A DNA stretch of 64,000 bases from Trissonchulus latispiculum (GCA_030248195.1 JASAND010030983.1:1-64000); one strand, 5' to 3'. Shown: positions 21,851-31,364, counted from the first letter of the stretch. Numbers and translations are program-made. Notes: generated from the letters alone by a model not told the origin.

Positions 21851-22300
21851 ATGGCTACTGGTGCAAATTCCCAAGAAGGGCATTCCTTTTTAAACTTTAC
21901 GAAACTCCAATTGGTGAATGGAGTTCCCTGTATAATCACAAGCCTTCTCATAAAATTTTTATTGTCTACGATTGTATTAGCGATTTTGTTGTCACAACAT
22001 ACCCAATGTAAGCTACCACCACTGAAGGACTCCGTCACGGTAGACAATGCCATCTTTATTCATAATGGTTGGACTGAGCACCTTGTATCACTTGATAGTT
22101 TTCATGAGATCCGCCAATTCATATACAACTGTCTAAACTTCCAGTGCCCTGTCTATATCAACGGATCTATTCCATGTCTCTACACATCCACATATAACGA
22201 GACAACTCTTTGCCTGGATCAAGATAAGCGTGTCCTTTGTGGCTTTGTTGGTCCTGTCAGTTTTACAGCAGACCAGATATACCAGCTCTATAGTCAATAA
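21851..22300 (+). CDS. Small single-pass membrane protein, Polinton 1
   Basis: 149 residues from the ATG at 21851. A hydrophobic segment at about residues 27-48 (CIITSLLIKFLLSTIVLAIL) looks like a signal anchor. It is followed by a Cys-containing ectodomain with a potential N-glycosylation site (Asn in YNETTL). A TATA-like TCTATAAAAAG lies near 21742. Polinton 2 has a membrane protein in the corresponding position (43132-43593), but the two do not align obviously. Function unknown. Confidence 0.6.
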   Translation: MATGANSQEGHSFLNFTKLQLVNGVPCIITSLLIKFLLSTIVLAILLSQHTQCKLPPLKDSVTVDNAIFIHNGWTEHLVSLDSFHEIRQFIYNCLNFQCPVYINGSIPCLYTSTYNETTLCLDQDKRVLCGFVGPVSFTADQIYQLYSQ

Positions 22301-22351
22301 GTAGGCCTACGATACTGGTATAAATACCACATTTATTCCATATATTGCACC

Positions 22352-22567
22352 ATGGGTCACTATAAGGCACTCCAGAGCCTGATCCGCCTCAGCCGCTATC
22401 ACAAGAATAAATGCAGACGATATCCGCGGCAAAAGATTATCATTTCTATTCCTGGCATTGGATGGCGACGAATTCTGCATGTCGATATGAAGCAACTGAT
22501 CAATGAAGATGAAATAGTGGAAGAACTTATTCTCGATGATGAAGATATGATGGATACTACGAAATGA
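22352..22567 (+). CDS. Small basic-to-acidic protein, Polinton 1
   Basis: 71 residues from the ATG at 22352, about 30 bp after a good TATA box (GGTATAAATACC, near 22317). Basic N-terminal half (SRYHKNKCRRYPRQK) and strongly acidic C-terminal half (INEDEIVEELILDDEDMM). No family recognised. The TATA box spacing and the ATG are the main support. Confidence 0.45.
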   Translation: MGHYKALQSLIRLSRYHKNKCRRYPRQKIIISIPGIGWRRILHVDMKQLINEDEIVEELILDDEDMMDTTK

Positions 22568-22760
22568 TGATGATCTATCCACGAAGAATGATATGAAGAA
22601 AGATAACGAAGAGTCAAGAAAATATGACCCTATGATGATCGTGTGTTTTGCACTGTATGAAGAAATTGGACACTATAGTGACTATTGTGTATGTAATATT
22701 GTATTGTGTTTTGCACTACAATAAAGTCATATAAACAGCGTTGGTGTTTTCATAGTAAGT

Positions 22761-23393
22761 ATGGAGAGAGTTAGGACACCAAAGTTTCAGCATCCATTCA
22801 CGTGCATCGTGGCGGCTCCAACAAAGGCAGGAAAGACCACCTTTGTGTCACGACTGGTAGAGCATGCAGATGAAATGATCTCAGAACCTCCAGAGAAGAT
22901 TATTTGGTGTTATACTGAGTGGCAAGATGCATATGATAAGCTTCCCCAGGTAGAATTTATCAAAGGTCTACCGGATCTAGAGAAATTGAAAACTCCTGAC
23001 GCAAAGTTGGTAGTACTTGATGATCTGATGAGCGAAATTAAGCAGCAACCCAACCTTGTTCAACTGTTCACCCGCGGTTGCCACCATTGGTCTTGCAGTG
23101 TCATCAATATCACTCAAGACATATTCTACGATAGGCAGCGGACTAATAGGATAAATAGTCAGTATATTGTCCTCATGAAGAATCCAGCCGATAAGCTAAC
23201 CCCGATGAACTTGGCAAGACAAATGTATCCAGGTAGAGCGAAAGGATTTATGGAAGCTTTTGAGCATGCCACCAGTAGACCACATGGATATCTACTGATA
23301 GACCTAGACCAGAACACACCAGAAAAACTCCGCCTACGAGGGCATATTTTCCCAGATGATCCTTATACAGACGTATATTCCATAAAAAACTGA
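22761..23393 (+). CDS. Polinton packaging ATPase (FtsK/HerA type)
   Basis: 210 residues. The Walker A loop is APTKAGKTTF (first Gly replaced by Ala), Walker B is KLVVLDDLM, and a downstream INITQDIF segment fits the sensor region. The C-terminal YLLIDLDQNT is shared with the Polinton 2 ATPase (41787-42386), as is the YIVLMKN motif. In Polintons and related viruses this enzyme drives genome packaging into capsids. The start is an ATG 30 bp after a TATA-like CATATAAACAG. The frame is intact, followed by the pX-like gene as in Polinton 2. Confidence 0.9.
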   Translation: MERVRTPKFQHPFTCIVAAPTKAGKTTFVSRLVEHADEMISEPPEKIIWCYTEWQDAYDKLPQVEFIKGLPDLEKLKTPDAKLVVLDDLMSEIKQQPNLVQLFTRGCHHWSCSVINITQDIFYDRQRTNRINSQYIVLMKNPADKLTPMNLARQMYPGRAKGFMEAFEHATSRPHGYLLIDLDQNTPEKLRLRGHIFPDDPYTDVYSIKN

Positions 23394-23414
23394 CTATATC
23401 AAGAAATAGTAATC

Positions 23415-23750
23415 ATGGATCGTTTTGAAAGAAATATCGATACACTTCGACTATTGTGTCGTTGCAAAAGTCGTAAGCAAAGAGAGGCAATTGTTCTTCG
23501 TGGAAGTTCCGACCTCATTAAAGCTATTTGTGACTGTGAAGAAAATATCCTGTCTGGCAACGTAAAGATTTCACAGAAAGACAAGAAGAGATTAGCAAGA
23601 TATAAACACGCCCTAAGAGCACTACGAAAGAAACGAGTCAGTCTTAAGAAGAAGAAGAAACTAATTATTCAGCACGGAGGATTTTTACCAGCTCTCCTGG
23701 GACCTATTGTAGGTATTGTCAGTGGACTACTCGGGAATCTCATAAGATAA
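23415..23750 (+). CDS. pX-like small basic virion protein, Polinton 1
   Basis: 111 residues, very Lys/Arg-rich in the middle, ending in a Gly/Leu/Ile amphipathic tail (GGFLPALLGPIVGIVSGLLG). This tail strongly resembles the C-terminus of the adenovirus core protein pX. It is homologous to 41432-41779 in Polinton 2, with the same order (after the ATPase), the same spacing of CRCKSRKQRE / CECALNVLKGN-type motifs and the same tail. Probably DNA-condensing or membrane-active in virions. Confidence 0.72.
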   Translation: MDRFERNIDTLRLLCRCKSRKQREAIVLRGSSDLIKAICDCEENILSGNVKISQKDKKRLARYKHALRALRKKRVSLKKKKKLIIQHGGFLPALLGPIVGIVSGLLGNLIR

Positions 23751-23780
23751 TAAAAACTGACACTGGTGAGCAAAGCAACA

Positions 23781-24287
23781 ATGCAATACTCAATACTAGT
23801 TAAGCCAGACTACTTTGATGAGCACAGTAGATCATTAGAGAAGGAAGCTAGCAATGTTCTCAAGTCCAAACTACCAGCAGATATCAAGAGTAAATTGTTT
23901 AAACAGGCAGACTATAGACGTCGAATACTACGAGATAGACCAACGGAAATGACCGTGAAGTCCCATGCTATGCCAGACATTGTATCTACCTTACCACCAA
24001 CACTGCAACAGAAGGGTCGACACCTCATTGAACATATCATGAGTATACCGGGTCACAAGGTTAACAGTCGAGGTGAAATAGAGTATCAGGGTCAGCCAGC
24101 AGTTGGATCTAGAATATATGATCTGATTCACGACTTCATTCGTAACAGACCCAGTCAACCACCGGCAACAGGGTGGCAAACATTGGCAAAGGCACTAAGA
24201 GACAGGCTTTATTTGGCCAGTAGTACGTCGTGTAGGTCTAGAGGCAGGCAGGCAAGCCTTTCAGACAGCCGGAGATGTGGCTCGTGA
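23781..24287 (+). pseudogene. Polinton basic virion-type protein, truncated by a deletion
   Basis: Starts at the ATG at 23781. The central part (MSIPGHKVNSRGEIEYQG, then GSRIYDLIHDFI) corresponds to the GEILFHN...NIVNLLESHL part of the 303-aa protein at 40524-41435 in Polinton 2. After GWQTLAKALRD the frame runs into sequence that, read in another frame, belongs to the pVI-like protein, and it stops at 24287. The Polinton 2 order shows that an integrase gene, a penton-like gene and the first half of the pVI-like gene should lie between. A deletion therefore fused the two flanks. Confidence 0.7.
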
Positions 24288-24459
24288 TTACTTGAATAGA
24301 GGTGAAGATCCAAAGGAAGCACTCAAACGACATGGGAAGGCAACCATTGGACGCCTGCTGGATAACAGTGGAAAGGCAATACAGCAAGGGGAAGGTATTG
24401 GAAGCAGACCACATAGACGCAAGGTTAAGAGATTGAAGCGCGATATTTACAGCCCATAA
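24205..24459 (+). pseudogene. pVI-like minor capsid protein, C-terminal remnant
   Basis: In the frame that ends at 24459 the sequence reads LEAGRQAFQTAGDVARDYL, then RGEDPKEALKRHG, a basic Arg/Lys stretch and DIYSP. This matches the second half of the Polinton 2 protein at 38310-38726 (REDP-type motif, basic KRQRHQDIFS end). The Gly-rich N-terminal half (LGGLFGSLFRG in Polinton 2) is gone, lost with the deletion described for 23781-24287. Confidence 0.75.
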
Positions 24460-24504
24460 AAACCCACCCTATGTAATACCAATTATATACTAACTGTAAC
24501 TTCA

Positions 24505-25827
24505 ATGGCTAAGCAAGTAGATGAACGGTCTATGCCGGGCTTCAAGTCCGAAATGGATCTCTTCTCGCTGCCTCCAACTCAGGTCAGTGCGGAGAGCGGC
24601 TATATGGCAGAAACTTATCCCCTAAATCCTGTAACCAGTAACGGTCCATACCTATTCCTTGTACCTAAGGATTCTTATATGCTTGACCTGAACCGGAACT
24701 ACCTTTACCTAAAGCTACGGATAACTGACAGTGATGGAAAGGCAGTAGCAAAGGCGGCCGACGGGAGTATCTCGGTGACACCCATCAATATGCTAGCAAA
24801 AACATTCATTAGACGATTAGTGGTCAAACTATCCGACAAGGAAATTTACAACAGTGGAGACCTTTATCACTATGGAGTGTACCTGGAGACGATCGCCAAC
24901 TTTGGGAAAGAAGCAAAGACGTCTCATCTGCAGAGTAACCTATTTGCAAAGGATAGTGATTTCAATGATATCTCCACTACTGCAGCTAAGCATCGGGGAA
25001 TACCATTTACGGATGGCCGGTATGTGGTGGTTGCAGGAACCCTTCATTGCGACCTCTTCAAGCAAGACCGATATATACCTCCTGAGTGAGTGTCAGTTGA
25101 GTCTGGAATTACACCGCAACAGTGACGATATCCTCCTCCAGTCAGCAACCAGTGGATACAAACTATTAGTCGATGATATACATTGGTAATTGGTATGTGT
25201 GGAAAGTCAGACTACAAGACTCTCTTACCATGGCAATTGAGGGTGTACTAAGAGACCATGAGACGGCCAAGTACCCTATCAGGAGGACTAAACTGGTGAC
25301 AAGGCATATCGCCCCTGGTGTGCAGACTGTTGTTGAGAATTCCATATTCACCGTCAACTCCCACGTAGAGTCCTAGTGGCAATGGTCAAGTCAGAGGCAT
25401 TCAATGGAAGTCAAAAGCATAATCCCCTCGAGTTCCAACACTGTAATGTAAGTGAGATTGCCCTAAAGTATGGTGATGAGTTTGTACCAAAGCAACCAAT
25501 GAAGATGGCATGGGACAAGTTCCAGTATACAATGCCCTTCATATACCTCTACGAAGGCAATGATATGGCCGGATCAACGAAGGGAGCAGATACGAGGATT
25601 TTGCCAAGGGATACACTATTTTTGCCTTTGACCTGACACCAGACAATATTGATACAGGGGCGATGCAACTGATCAAGGAAGGTGATGTGTCACTGAGGAT
25701 GCAACTTGAGAAGGCCCTACCGGCAGCCACTTATCCTCAGGGTGTTGAAATCATTATATACGGGGAATTTGATAACCTCATATCAATAGACTATAATCGG
25801 ACGCCATTCTTTGACTACGCACTATGA
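24505..25827 (+). pseudogene. Polinton major capsid protein (double jelly-roll), frameshifted
   Basis: Homologous to the intact 437-aa capsid protein at 37013-38326. Shared landmarks are the N-terminal LDLFKLPGTQ-type motif (MDLFSLPPTQ here), VTPINMLAKTF versus VAPVNMLLHALF, LHCDLFKQDRY versus LHVDLFFQDKY, and the C-terminal EIIIYGEFDNLI versus NVIVYGEFESII. The coding sequence changes frame near 25088, near 25180, around 25350-25376 and again around 25575-25640, so no full-length protein can be made. The end, TTC TTT GAC TAC GCA CTA TGA, overlaps the protease start by ATGA. Confidence 0.87.
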
Positions 25828-26191
25828 ATACCCGCGAGATCCTTGATACTTTAAGGAAAGACTGCAAAGTTCCTCTCCTTGGAGTATTTCCCAGTGATAA
25901 GCTACCACGGTACCGTCCCGGATGTCTTGTTGTAACACTGAGGCATCTGGTGAGGCTGGTGAACACTGGGTTGCAATGTGGCTAGAGGATAACAGGGTAG
26001 AATATTTTGACAGCTACGGATTACCACCTCTCCTCTTCATGTCATACATTGGCAGGAGGGAACTACAGTATAATCGCATTCAGTTGCAAGATTTCACTAC
26101 TGATGTATGTGGAGAGTACTGTATATACTTCCTTCACCACAGGTCCCGAGGAAGATCAATGGACTCAATTGTCAATTATCTGAGGCGATGA
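25824..26191 (+). pseudogene. Polinton adenain-like cysteine protease, one frameshift
   Basis: The start ATG at 25824 lies inside the capsid stop (ATGA). The first frame runs to about 25930 (FPSDKLPRYRPGCLV). The second frame (from about 25922) holds the catalytic part: GEHWVAMWL (His), EYFDSYGLPP (Asp) and TTDVCGEYCIYFL (Cys), then stops at 26191. One missing base near 25930 explains the switch. All catalytic residues are present, unlike in the Polinton 2 copy. In the family the enzyme matures virion proteins. Confidence 0.87.
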
Positions 26192-26323
26192 AGTGACACT
26201 AATGATAACATTGTTAAGACCTATGTTGATCGGGTGACACTAGAACCCACACCTTACTGCCAGAAATCCCATAAAAAGTCAAGGTGAAGTTTTCAAGGGG
26301 ATATTATATATACATAGAGAACT

Positions 26324-26662
26324 ATGTTACTACTACTGAGCCTAATCGCTATAGTGTCTTCTGTAGACATTACAGAGACCGATAATGGTATTCAACTATC
26401 TCATGGCAATGTTACCACCGTAGTAGAAAGTGATCACCTGTACCGCCGACTAGAGGACTGCAGTTTACACCTGTGTCGTGAGGGTGATCTAAGTCATAGA
26501 TCCAGTGCCTGTCACTACATTGAATGGGATCAATGTTGGGAGTACTGTTATGACACTGACAGACGCCTTCGGTCTATCCACGATAAGATGACTGGCTTTA
26601 AGATTGCCAACACCACAGAACTTGAATACCTACGTGGTGCCCTAAGTGAATACTACTACTAA
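26324..26662 (+). CDS. Small secreted Cys-rich protein, Polinton 1
   Basis: 112 residues starting MLLLLSLIAIVSSVDI, a convincing cleavable signal peptide, after a TATA-like ATATTATATATACA. The mature part has six cysteines (CSLHLC, SACHY, DQCWEYC) and one possible N-glycosylation site in GNVTT. No family recognised. It sits after the protease at the end of the + strand gene cluster. Confidence 0.6.
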   Translation: MLLLLSLIAIVSSVDITETDNGIQLSHGNVTTVVESDHLYRRLEDCSLHLCREGDLSHRSSACHYIEWDQCWEYCYDTDRRLRSIHDKMTGFKIANTTELEYLRGALSEYYY

Positions 26663-26759
26663 GTAGTTTGTCTAATGTAATGTCTTGTACATTTCGTTAA
26701 TAGTTTACTAGTAAAAATATGCAATAATAACAAATGGTAATGTAATATATTAAACATAG

Positions 26760-26895
26760 TGATTATACAGTAGTAACCATAATAATAATAGTAATAATAT
26801 AATAATAGTAATAATAATAATAATAATACTGATAACAATAGTAATAATAATAATACTGATAACAATAATAATAATACTGCTAACAGTGATTAAGT
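26760..26895. repeat. Imperfect (TAA)n microsatellite
   Basis: AATAATAGT, AATAATACT and GATAACAAT variants of a TAA trinucleotide repeat between two convergent genes. Confidence 0.9.
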
Positions 26896-26930
26896 AGTAA
26901 CCATAAATATTGATAATAGCATTTAAATTG

Positions 26931-27906
26931 TTAATGCATATTTACTGCACAATGACCAGTCAAACAGTACAGTGTAACCATCATATTAGTAATTTCCTCT
27001 ACAACAAACTTAGTGTTAGGACGCTGTTGAAACGCCCATTCAATATGATCTTTGCTTTCAATATCGTCAATAAACCGATCCAATTCTGCTCTGCTGGAAA
27101 TGAGGCGAGGTAAGGTAAACAGGGAAGTGTTGTTGCTGGCATAGTAATATATCAATTCGTCGTTGAGTATATTTCTGAGGATGAAACCAAATGAAACATT
27201 CCATTTAGACCTGTACTTGTGGTCTAGGAATACTGACAGGAGGGCTTTCTCTATTTCTTTCATGGACGTTGTCTTCAGGCGGAAGTTGTATTGGCGCATA
27301 AACTTCTTGATGGTGTGGTAGGTTCTAATTTGATACCAGTTGGCTTGGTAAATCTCACTGGCATCTGGTGGAGGGTTAACAGGGTCTTCCTCCAATGGAT
27401 CTCCGGTGGTGGGTGGATGTTCCTTTTCAATCTGTTCCTTGAGCCGGTCTTCTCTCAGGAATTTATATCCACATTGTTCGCAAGGAAATGTTTCAGGATG
27501 GTTTCGTTTGATGTGGTTCTGTAATGATTTACTGCATTCTGGGCATATGATTGGTTGAGAATGAGCAGTCTTCTTGTGGAGCCGTAGCTGTCGTTCATTA
27601 GGGAAAGTGATTCCACAAGTGTCGCAGGAAGTCGGTTGGTGTTGACGTCGAATGTGCTTCAGGAGGGCGTGATTTCGCTGGAAGGTTGATGAGCAAGTAG
27701 GGCATTCAAACTTAGGGCGTGGTTCTATAACAATAAATTATCTTCAAAGCATCAGCAACAAAATAATATTTAACACCTAAAATGTTTAAAACTGTAATGT
27801 CTAAATTTCTAACGGATAAAAATACAACTACTAAAATGCAATCATTAGAAATACAACTTTTAAAAATGCTACAATTAAATATCTTACCGGTTTCAACGGA
27901 ATTCAT
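26931..27906 (-). CDS. C2H2 zinc-finger protein with a PolB N-terminal-like domain, no polymerase (two exons)
   Basis: Exon 1 is 27906-27888 in the right TIR, a 19-nt copy (one base different) of the first exon of the CARD-like gene, with the donor ACCG|GTAAG. Exon 2 is 27724-26931 after the acceptor tattgttatag, and the join is in frame. The product is about 270 aa. It has four C2H2-type fingers (FECPTCSSTFQRNHALLKHI, SCDTCGITF..LHKKTAH, IICPECSKSLQNHIKRNH, FPCEQCGYKF..). A domain with YRSKWNVSFGFILRN and AFQQRPNTKF follows, similar to the region ahead of the exonuclease in some Polinton DNA polymerases. It ends at a TAA with no exonuclease or polymerase motif. This may be a shortened regulatory or DNA-binding derivative of PolB, or simply a truncation. 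Confidence 0.65.
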
Positions 27907-29509
27907 GATGATGTAAAGTATGGTGATTCAAATGTCAGTAAGGTTAATAAACCTGCCAAACTTGCAATATATGTCTAAACTTTGCAGCATTCTTGTGCTA
28001 GGTTTCATAAAATACACCATCAATCTTGCATACCCTTGTTCAATAATTATTGAACAAAAGTTGTATTGTCTTGATACCAAAAGTTCTATGTAACAATATT
28101 TTCTTTACACACAAATTTTCCGAGTCACATTTAATTAATTATTAACTAATTAGTTAACCTATAATTATCAACAGGTGACCGAAGTTAGTTCATTATTACT
28201 TTATTACACAGGCACCATAATTAACCCAATAGGTGTCAGCAATCTTACGTAATTGGAGACATAAAATTATAATCACCCATTTTCAGCCATAGTTAACTTT
28301 AATAAATTATTACTAACTAATTAGCTAACTACTAAACAAAATTAGTTGACCGAAGTTAGTTCAACACATGCTCTTTACGTTGACACCAAGATTAGTGTGA
28401 TAAGTATTACCAATCTTATGCAATGACTGTCACAATATTTTTCGTTTTCAATCAACGTTTCTACCCCTTTCCTTGTTTACTTCTTTAATTTCATTAGGTG
28501 GCAGGTGTAAAGCGCATTAGTAACCTTTGGGAGACAGGTTTGAGTCCTCAGTGTGCTAAAGATATGCTAACACTAGAAGGCAGCTAGCAGGGAGAAAGAC
28601 TTTTGACAGGTTTGAGTCCTCAGTATGCTAAAGATATGCTAACACTAGAAGGCAGCTAATAGGGGAAGAAAAGTAGTGACAGCTTTGAGTCCTCAGTATG
28701 CTAAAGATATGCTAACACTAGCAGGCAGCTAGCAGGGTAAGAAAATTTTAAACAAGCAGGGAGAGAAAGGCTTTTGACAGGTTTGAGTCCTCAGTATGCT
28801 AAAGATATGCTAACACTAGAAGGCAGCTAGCAGGGGAAGAAAATTTTAAACAAGCAGGCAGCTAGCAGGGAGAAAGAATTTTGACAGCTTTGAGTCCTGA
28901 GTATGCTAAAGATATGCTAACACTAGCAGGCCGCTAACGTCAGTATATTCTGAAGTACGTAACTAACAATCTTGTCTTCTTTAAGTGTTTGTTACATGTC
29001 TTCCGTTTCAAGGTTAGTACAAAGGTCCAGATGAAGAAATTAATAGGAGACAAGAAATGGAAAATATTAGTTATGAAAGGAAATGGGGAAATTTGAGAAG
29101 AATATTTTTGATCTATACAATGTTGAGGTAGATTGGTAAGAATTTATTGGCAAACAGTCAGGTAAATAAAAGTTTGAAAAAGTTTGAAAATGTTACTTAA
29201 TTAATTTACGTACTTAATTAGGCATATAATTAATAAACACTAATTAGGCAGGTAAACAAACTATAGTCTAGCAAACTTAAAGTTAAATACGTAGGCACTA
29301 GACAAATACGTAGGTAAAGCAAATAACACTATTACAAATTTTAATACACTGTTACAAAGCTTAAATCCAAGCTAAGAAAATTGGCCAACAATGACCTTGA
29401 GAACATCTGCCTGCATGATTAATGACCTTACCTGTATGATTAATGACCCAAAGTGAATCCAAAGATACACCTGTACAAACTGCGCCCATTTGAACTCTCC
29501 TATACTACT
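27800..29509. repeat. Right terminal inverted repeat of Polinton 1
   Basis: Reverse complement of the left TIR, with five instead of six internal repeat units. It carries a ~20-bp insert near 29262-29285 (ACTATAGTCTAGCAAACTTA) that the left TIR lacks and that equals the terminus of the palindrome at 56228-57475. Confidence 0.9.
28540..28940. repeat. Five-copy tandem array inside the right TIR
   Basis: Five units built on TATGCTAAAGATATGCTAAC, the mirror of the six-unit array at 11640-12140. Confidence 0.85.
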
Positions 29510-29515
29510 TATTTT
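29510..29515. repeat. Target-site duplication TATTTT, right of Polinton 1
   Basis: Pairs exactly with 11080-11085. Confidence 0.9.
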
Positions 29516-29549
29516 CCTAAATATTTAGTTACAAGGTGGTCGTATTTCA

Positions 29550-29772
29550 ATGGATCCTGATGGCAACAGCTCCCTTCCCAATATTTCTTCAGATGATTTG
29601 GCCAGGATTCGTTCAGAGCAACCGATTGTGGAATTCAAAGCGAACAAACTGGAAAAAGAAGCTCTGAAAAATTGGGACAAATTCTATCTTAGAAATTCTA
29701 CGAAATTTTTTAAGGATCGTCATTGGACAAAGTCGGAATTAGAGCGATTGCTACCAGAGGTTATAAGTTTAG
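29550..29772 (+). CDS. METTL6: METTL6-like tRNA m3C methyltransferase, exon 1
   Basis: Starts at the ATG at 29550; an in-frame TAG lies just upstream, so this is the first usable start. It encodes an acidic leader, then KNWDKFYLRNSTKFFKDRHW, the N-terminal signature of METTL2/6/8-type enzymes that make 3-methylcytidine at position 32 of tRNAs. The donor is TTTAG|GTTAGC. The ATG is only 40 bp from the end of Polinton 1, and the acceptor-like aaatatttag at 29519-29528 might mark a 5' UTR splice. The original promoter has been displaced by, or lies beyond, the transposon. Confidence 0.9.
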
Positions 29773-30077
29773 GTTAGCAGTTATTTTGTAATATTTAGTG
29801 TTTTGTTGCAGGTGAAAATATAAGCAACATTTATCACCGGCGTATGCTGCCATTGAAAATTTTGAACAGGCTGTTTTCCCTTGATACCAAATTTGGACCT
29901 CATAAGTGTATGATAAACTGAAAACCTAGCAGAATGTGTTTTTGTGGATGGATGGCCCTTTGAAATTTCGCAAAAATTGATAGAATATATAGAGTAAATT
30001 TTGAGCGGGAAATTCTCCAGGCTGTTTCTTGTGATGTAGAAGATTATCTGCACAGATTACGTGGTGACTGGCGAGCT

Positions 30078-30668
30078 GGGGTCGGTTCCCTAAAACTTCG
30101 CCTCGCATCCTGGTACTAGCGTGCGAGAACTCGCAGTCATCGAGTCAAGTGTACCATAAAACGTTTCGCTTGACTCGAGAAAATTAGCTAAGCGAGTGCC
30201 GTAACTCGACAAGTTAACAGTGCTATTGCGAGCACTAGTGCTGCGACTGCGAGTTAGATTATTAGAAAGTATCATAATTAGTTTAAAAATTATAACTCTC
30301 GACTAATTCAAACCAAACTTCAAATAATTTTAGGAAGGAGTGAAGAAATAATAATACAATCAGCCATACAAATTTGAGCACAAACGCACGAAGCAAAAAG
30401 AAGTTACCAATGTTTTTCGATCAGTTCTCTACTCAAAATAGACTAGAGAACTAGACGGATGCTAGTGGCGTACTGGCAAGGCAAAAGTTTAATGGAACCC
30501 GATTGATCTGCTAGTTTTCAAACTTGCAAGAACTAGACTCGCAAGTCGAGTGCTAGCAGCTACTCAACTACCAGCGTTTTATAGTACACTTGAGGCACTA
30601 GACTAAACAACTAGCATGGACCTAGCTGCCAAGTCTAGTACTTGCAAAGTTTTATGGAGCCGGCCCCC
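30078..30668. mobile_element. Imperfect foldback element in METTL6 intron 1
   Basis: The left end GGGTCGGTTCCCTAAAACTT and the reverse complement of the right end, GGGCCGGCTCCATAAAACTT, match at most positions. Inner words TCAAGTGTACCATAAAACG and CGTTTTATAGTACACTTGA also pair. It is GC-richer than the intron and rich in ACTCGCAGT words. Target duplication not resolved. Confidence 0.6.
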
Positions 30669-31176
30669 GGTTTGCTGTTACTCACCTGAAAACAGTCGAG
30701 TCTAGTCCTACTAATCCTGTCACGGTGTAGCCGCTTGTACGCATCAGCATCGTTATGACAGTTGTAACCTGTTGTATGTGCACGCGGCATCGGGGCTGGG
30801 CGGTCGCGGGGCTAAAGCACGTCTTTGTAATAAAAAATAGCATACACTATACATAAATAGCATACATTTGCTCGGATTAAATTAAAACATAGCAAAATTT
30901 TTCTTTAAAAATTGGTGAAGCCAGAAAATGTTCAAAAATTTAGGATAAAAATGGTAAAATTTGGCAATTTTTGGGGTTGTGAGGGGAGATCGGAAAATCA
31001 GCCAGCCTGTCGTAGGAAAATATGTGGGGATAGTCCAAGTCAACCTGCAGTACGTACGTAGCCTGTTTCCTGAGTCATTTCCTCTTCTAGCCAGTTTATC
31101 CCGCCAAATGACTCCATCCGAGTTTCAGCTGGACTCAGGTTTTTCGGTTTACGACATACGTACCTGTTTATTTCAG

Positions 31177-31364
31177 AAAATCTTCATATTTTGGAAGCTG
31201 GCTGTGGCGTTGGAAATTTTCTGTTCCCACTGTTGGACTATTTTCCCAACATATCCCAAGCCTATGCCTGTGACTTCTCTCCTCGAGCTGTCAACTATGT
31301 ACAGGATCATGACTCGTACCAGTCCAATAGAATCAGAGCTTTCACTTGCGATCTCACTGAACAG
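31177..31364 (+). CDS. METTL6: METTL6-like methyltransferase, exon 2 (SAM-binding)
   Basis: Acceptor tgtttatttcag, donor CAG|GTTCAG. It encodes NLHILEAGCGVGNFLFPLL (glycine-rich SAM-binding motif I), YACDFSPRAVNYV and FTCDLTEQ, diagnostic of METTL6 and its close paralogues. The join to exon 1 (G|AA) restores a Glu codon, and the exon ends in phase 0. Confidence 0.93.

Larger units (their letters stand above)
11086..29509. mobile_element. Polinton/Maverick element 1 (degenerate, with cargo genes)
   Basis: An 18.4-kb element bounded by long inverted repeats that start AGTAGTATAGGAGAG at both ends and flanked by the 6-bp duplication TATTTT. It encodes a Polinton packaging ATPase, a pX-like protein, a major capsid protein and an adenain-like protease, so the identity does not rest on the ends alone. 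Integrase, the penton-like protein and a full DNA polymerase are missing. A Penelope-like retroelement of about 6 kb sits inside (roughly 14.1-20.3 kb); without it the element would be about 12 kb, close to the 12.6 kb of Polinton 2. Extra genes not found in Polinton 2 are a TBP-like gene, a CARD-like gene and a zinc-finger/PolB-N gene. Confidence 0.93.

Noticed and set aside
21679..22011. Plus-strand frame overlapping the membrane protein gene
   Set aside because: It does not begin at an ATG, overlaps a better frame, and has no family likeness.
28540..28940. CRISPR-like regular repeats
   Set aside because: Units lie in transposon TIRs of an animal genome, the spacing is irregular, and no cas genes are present.
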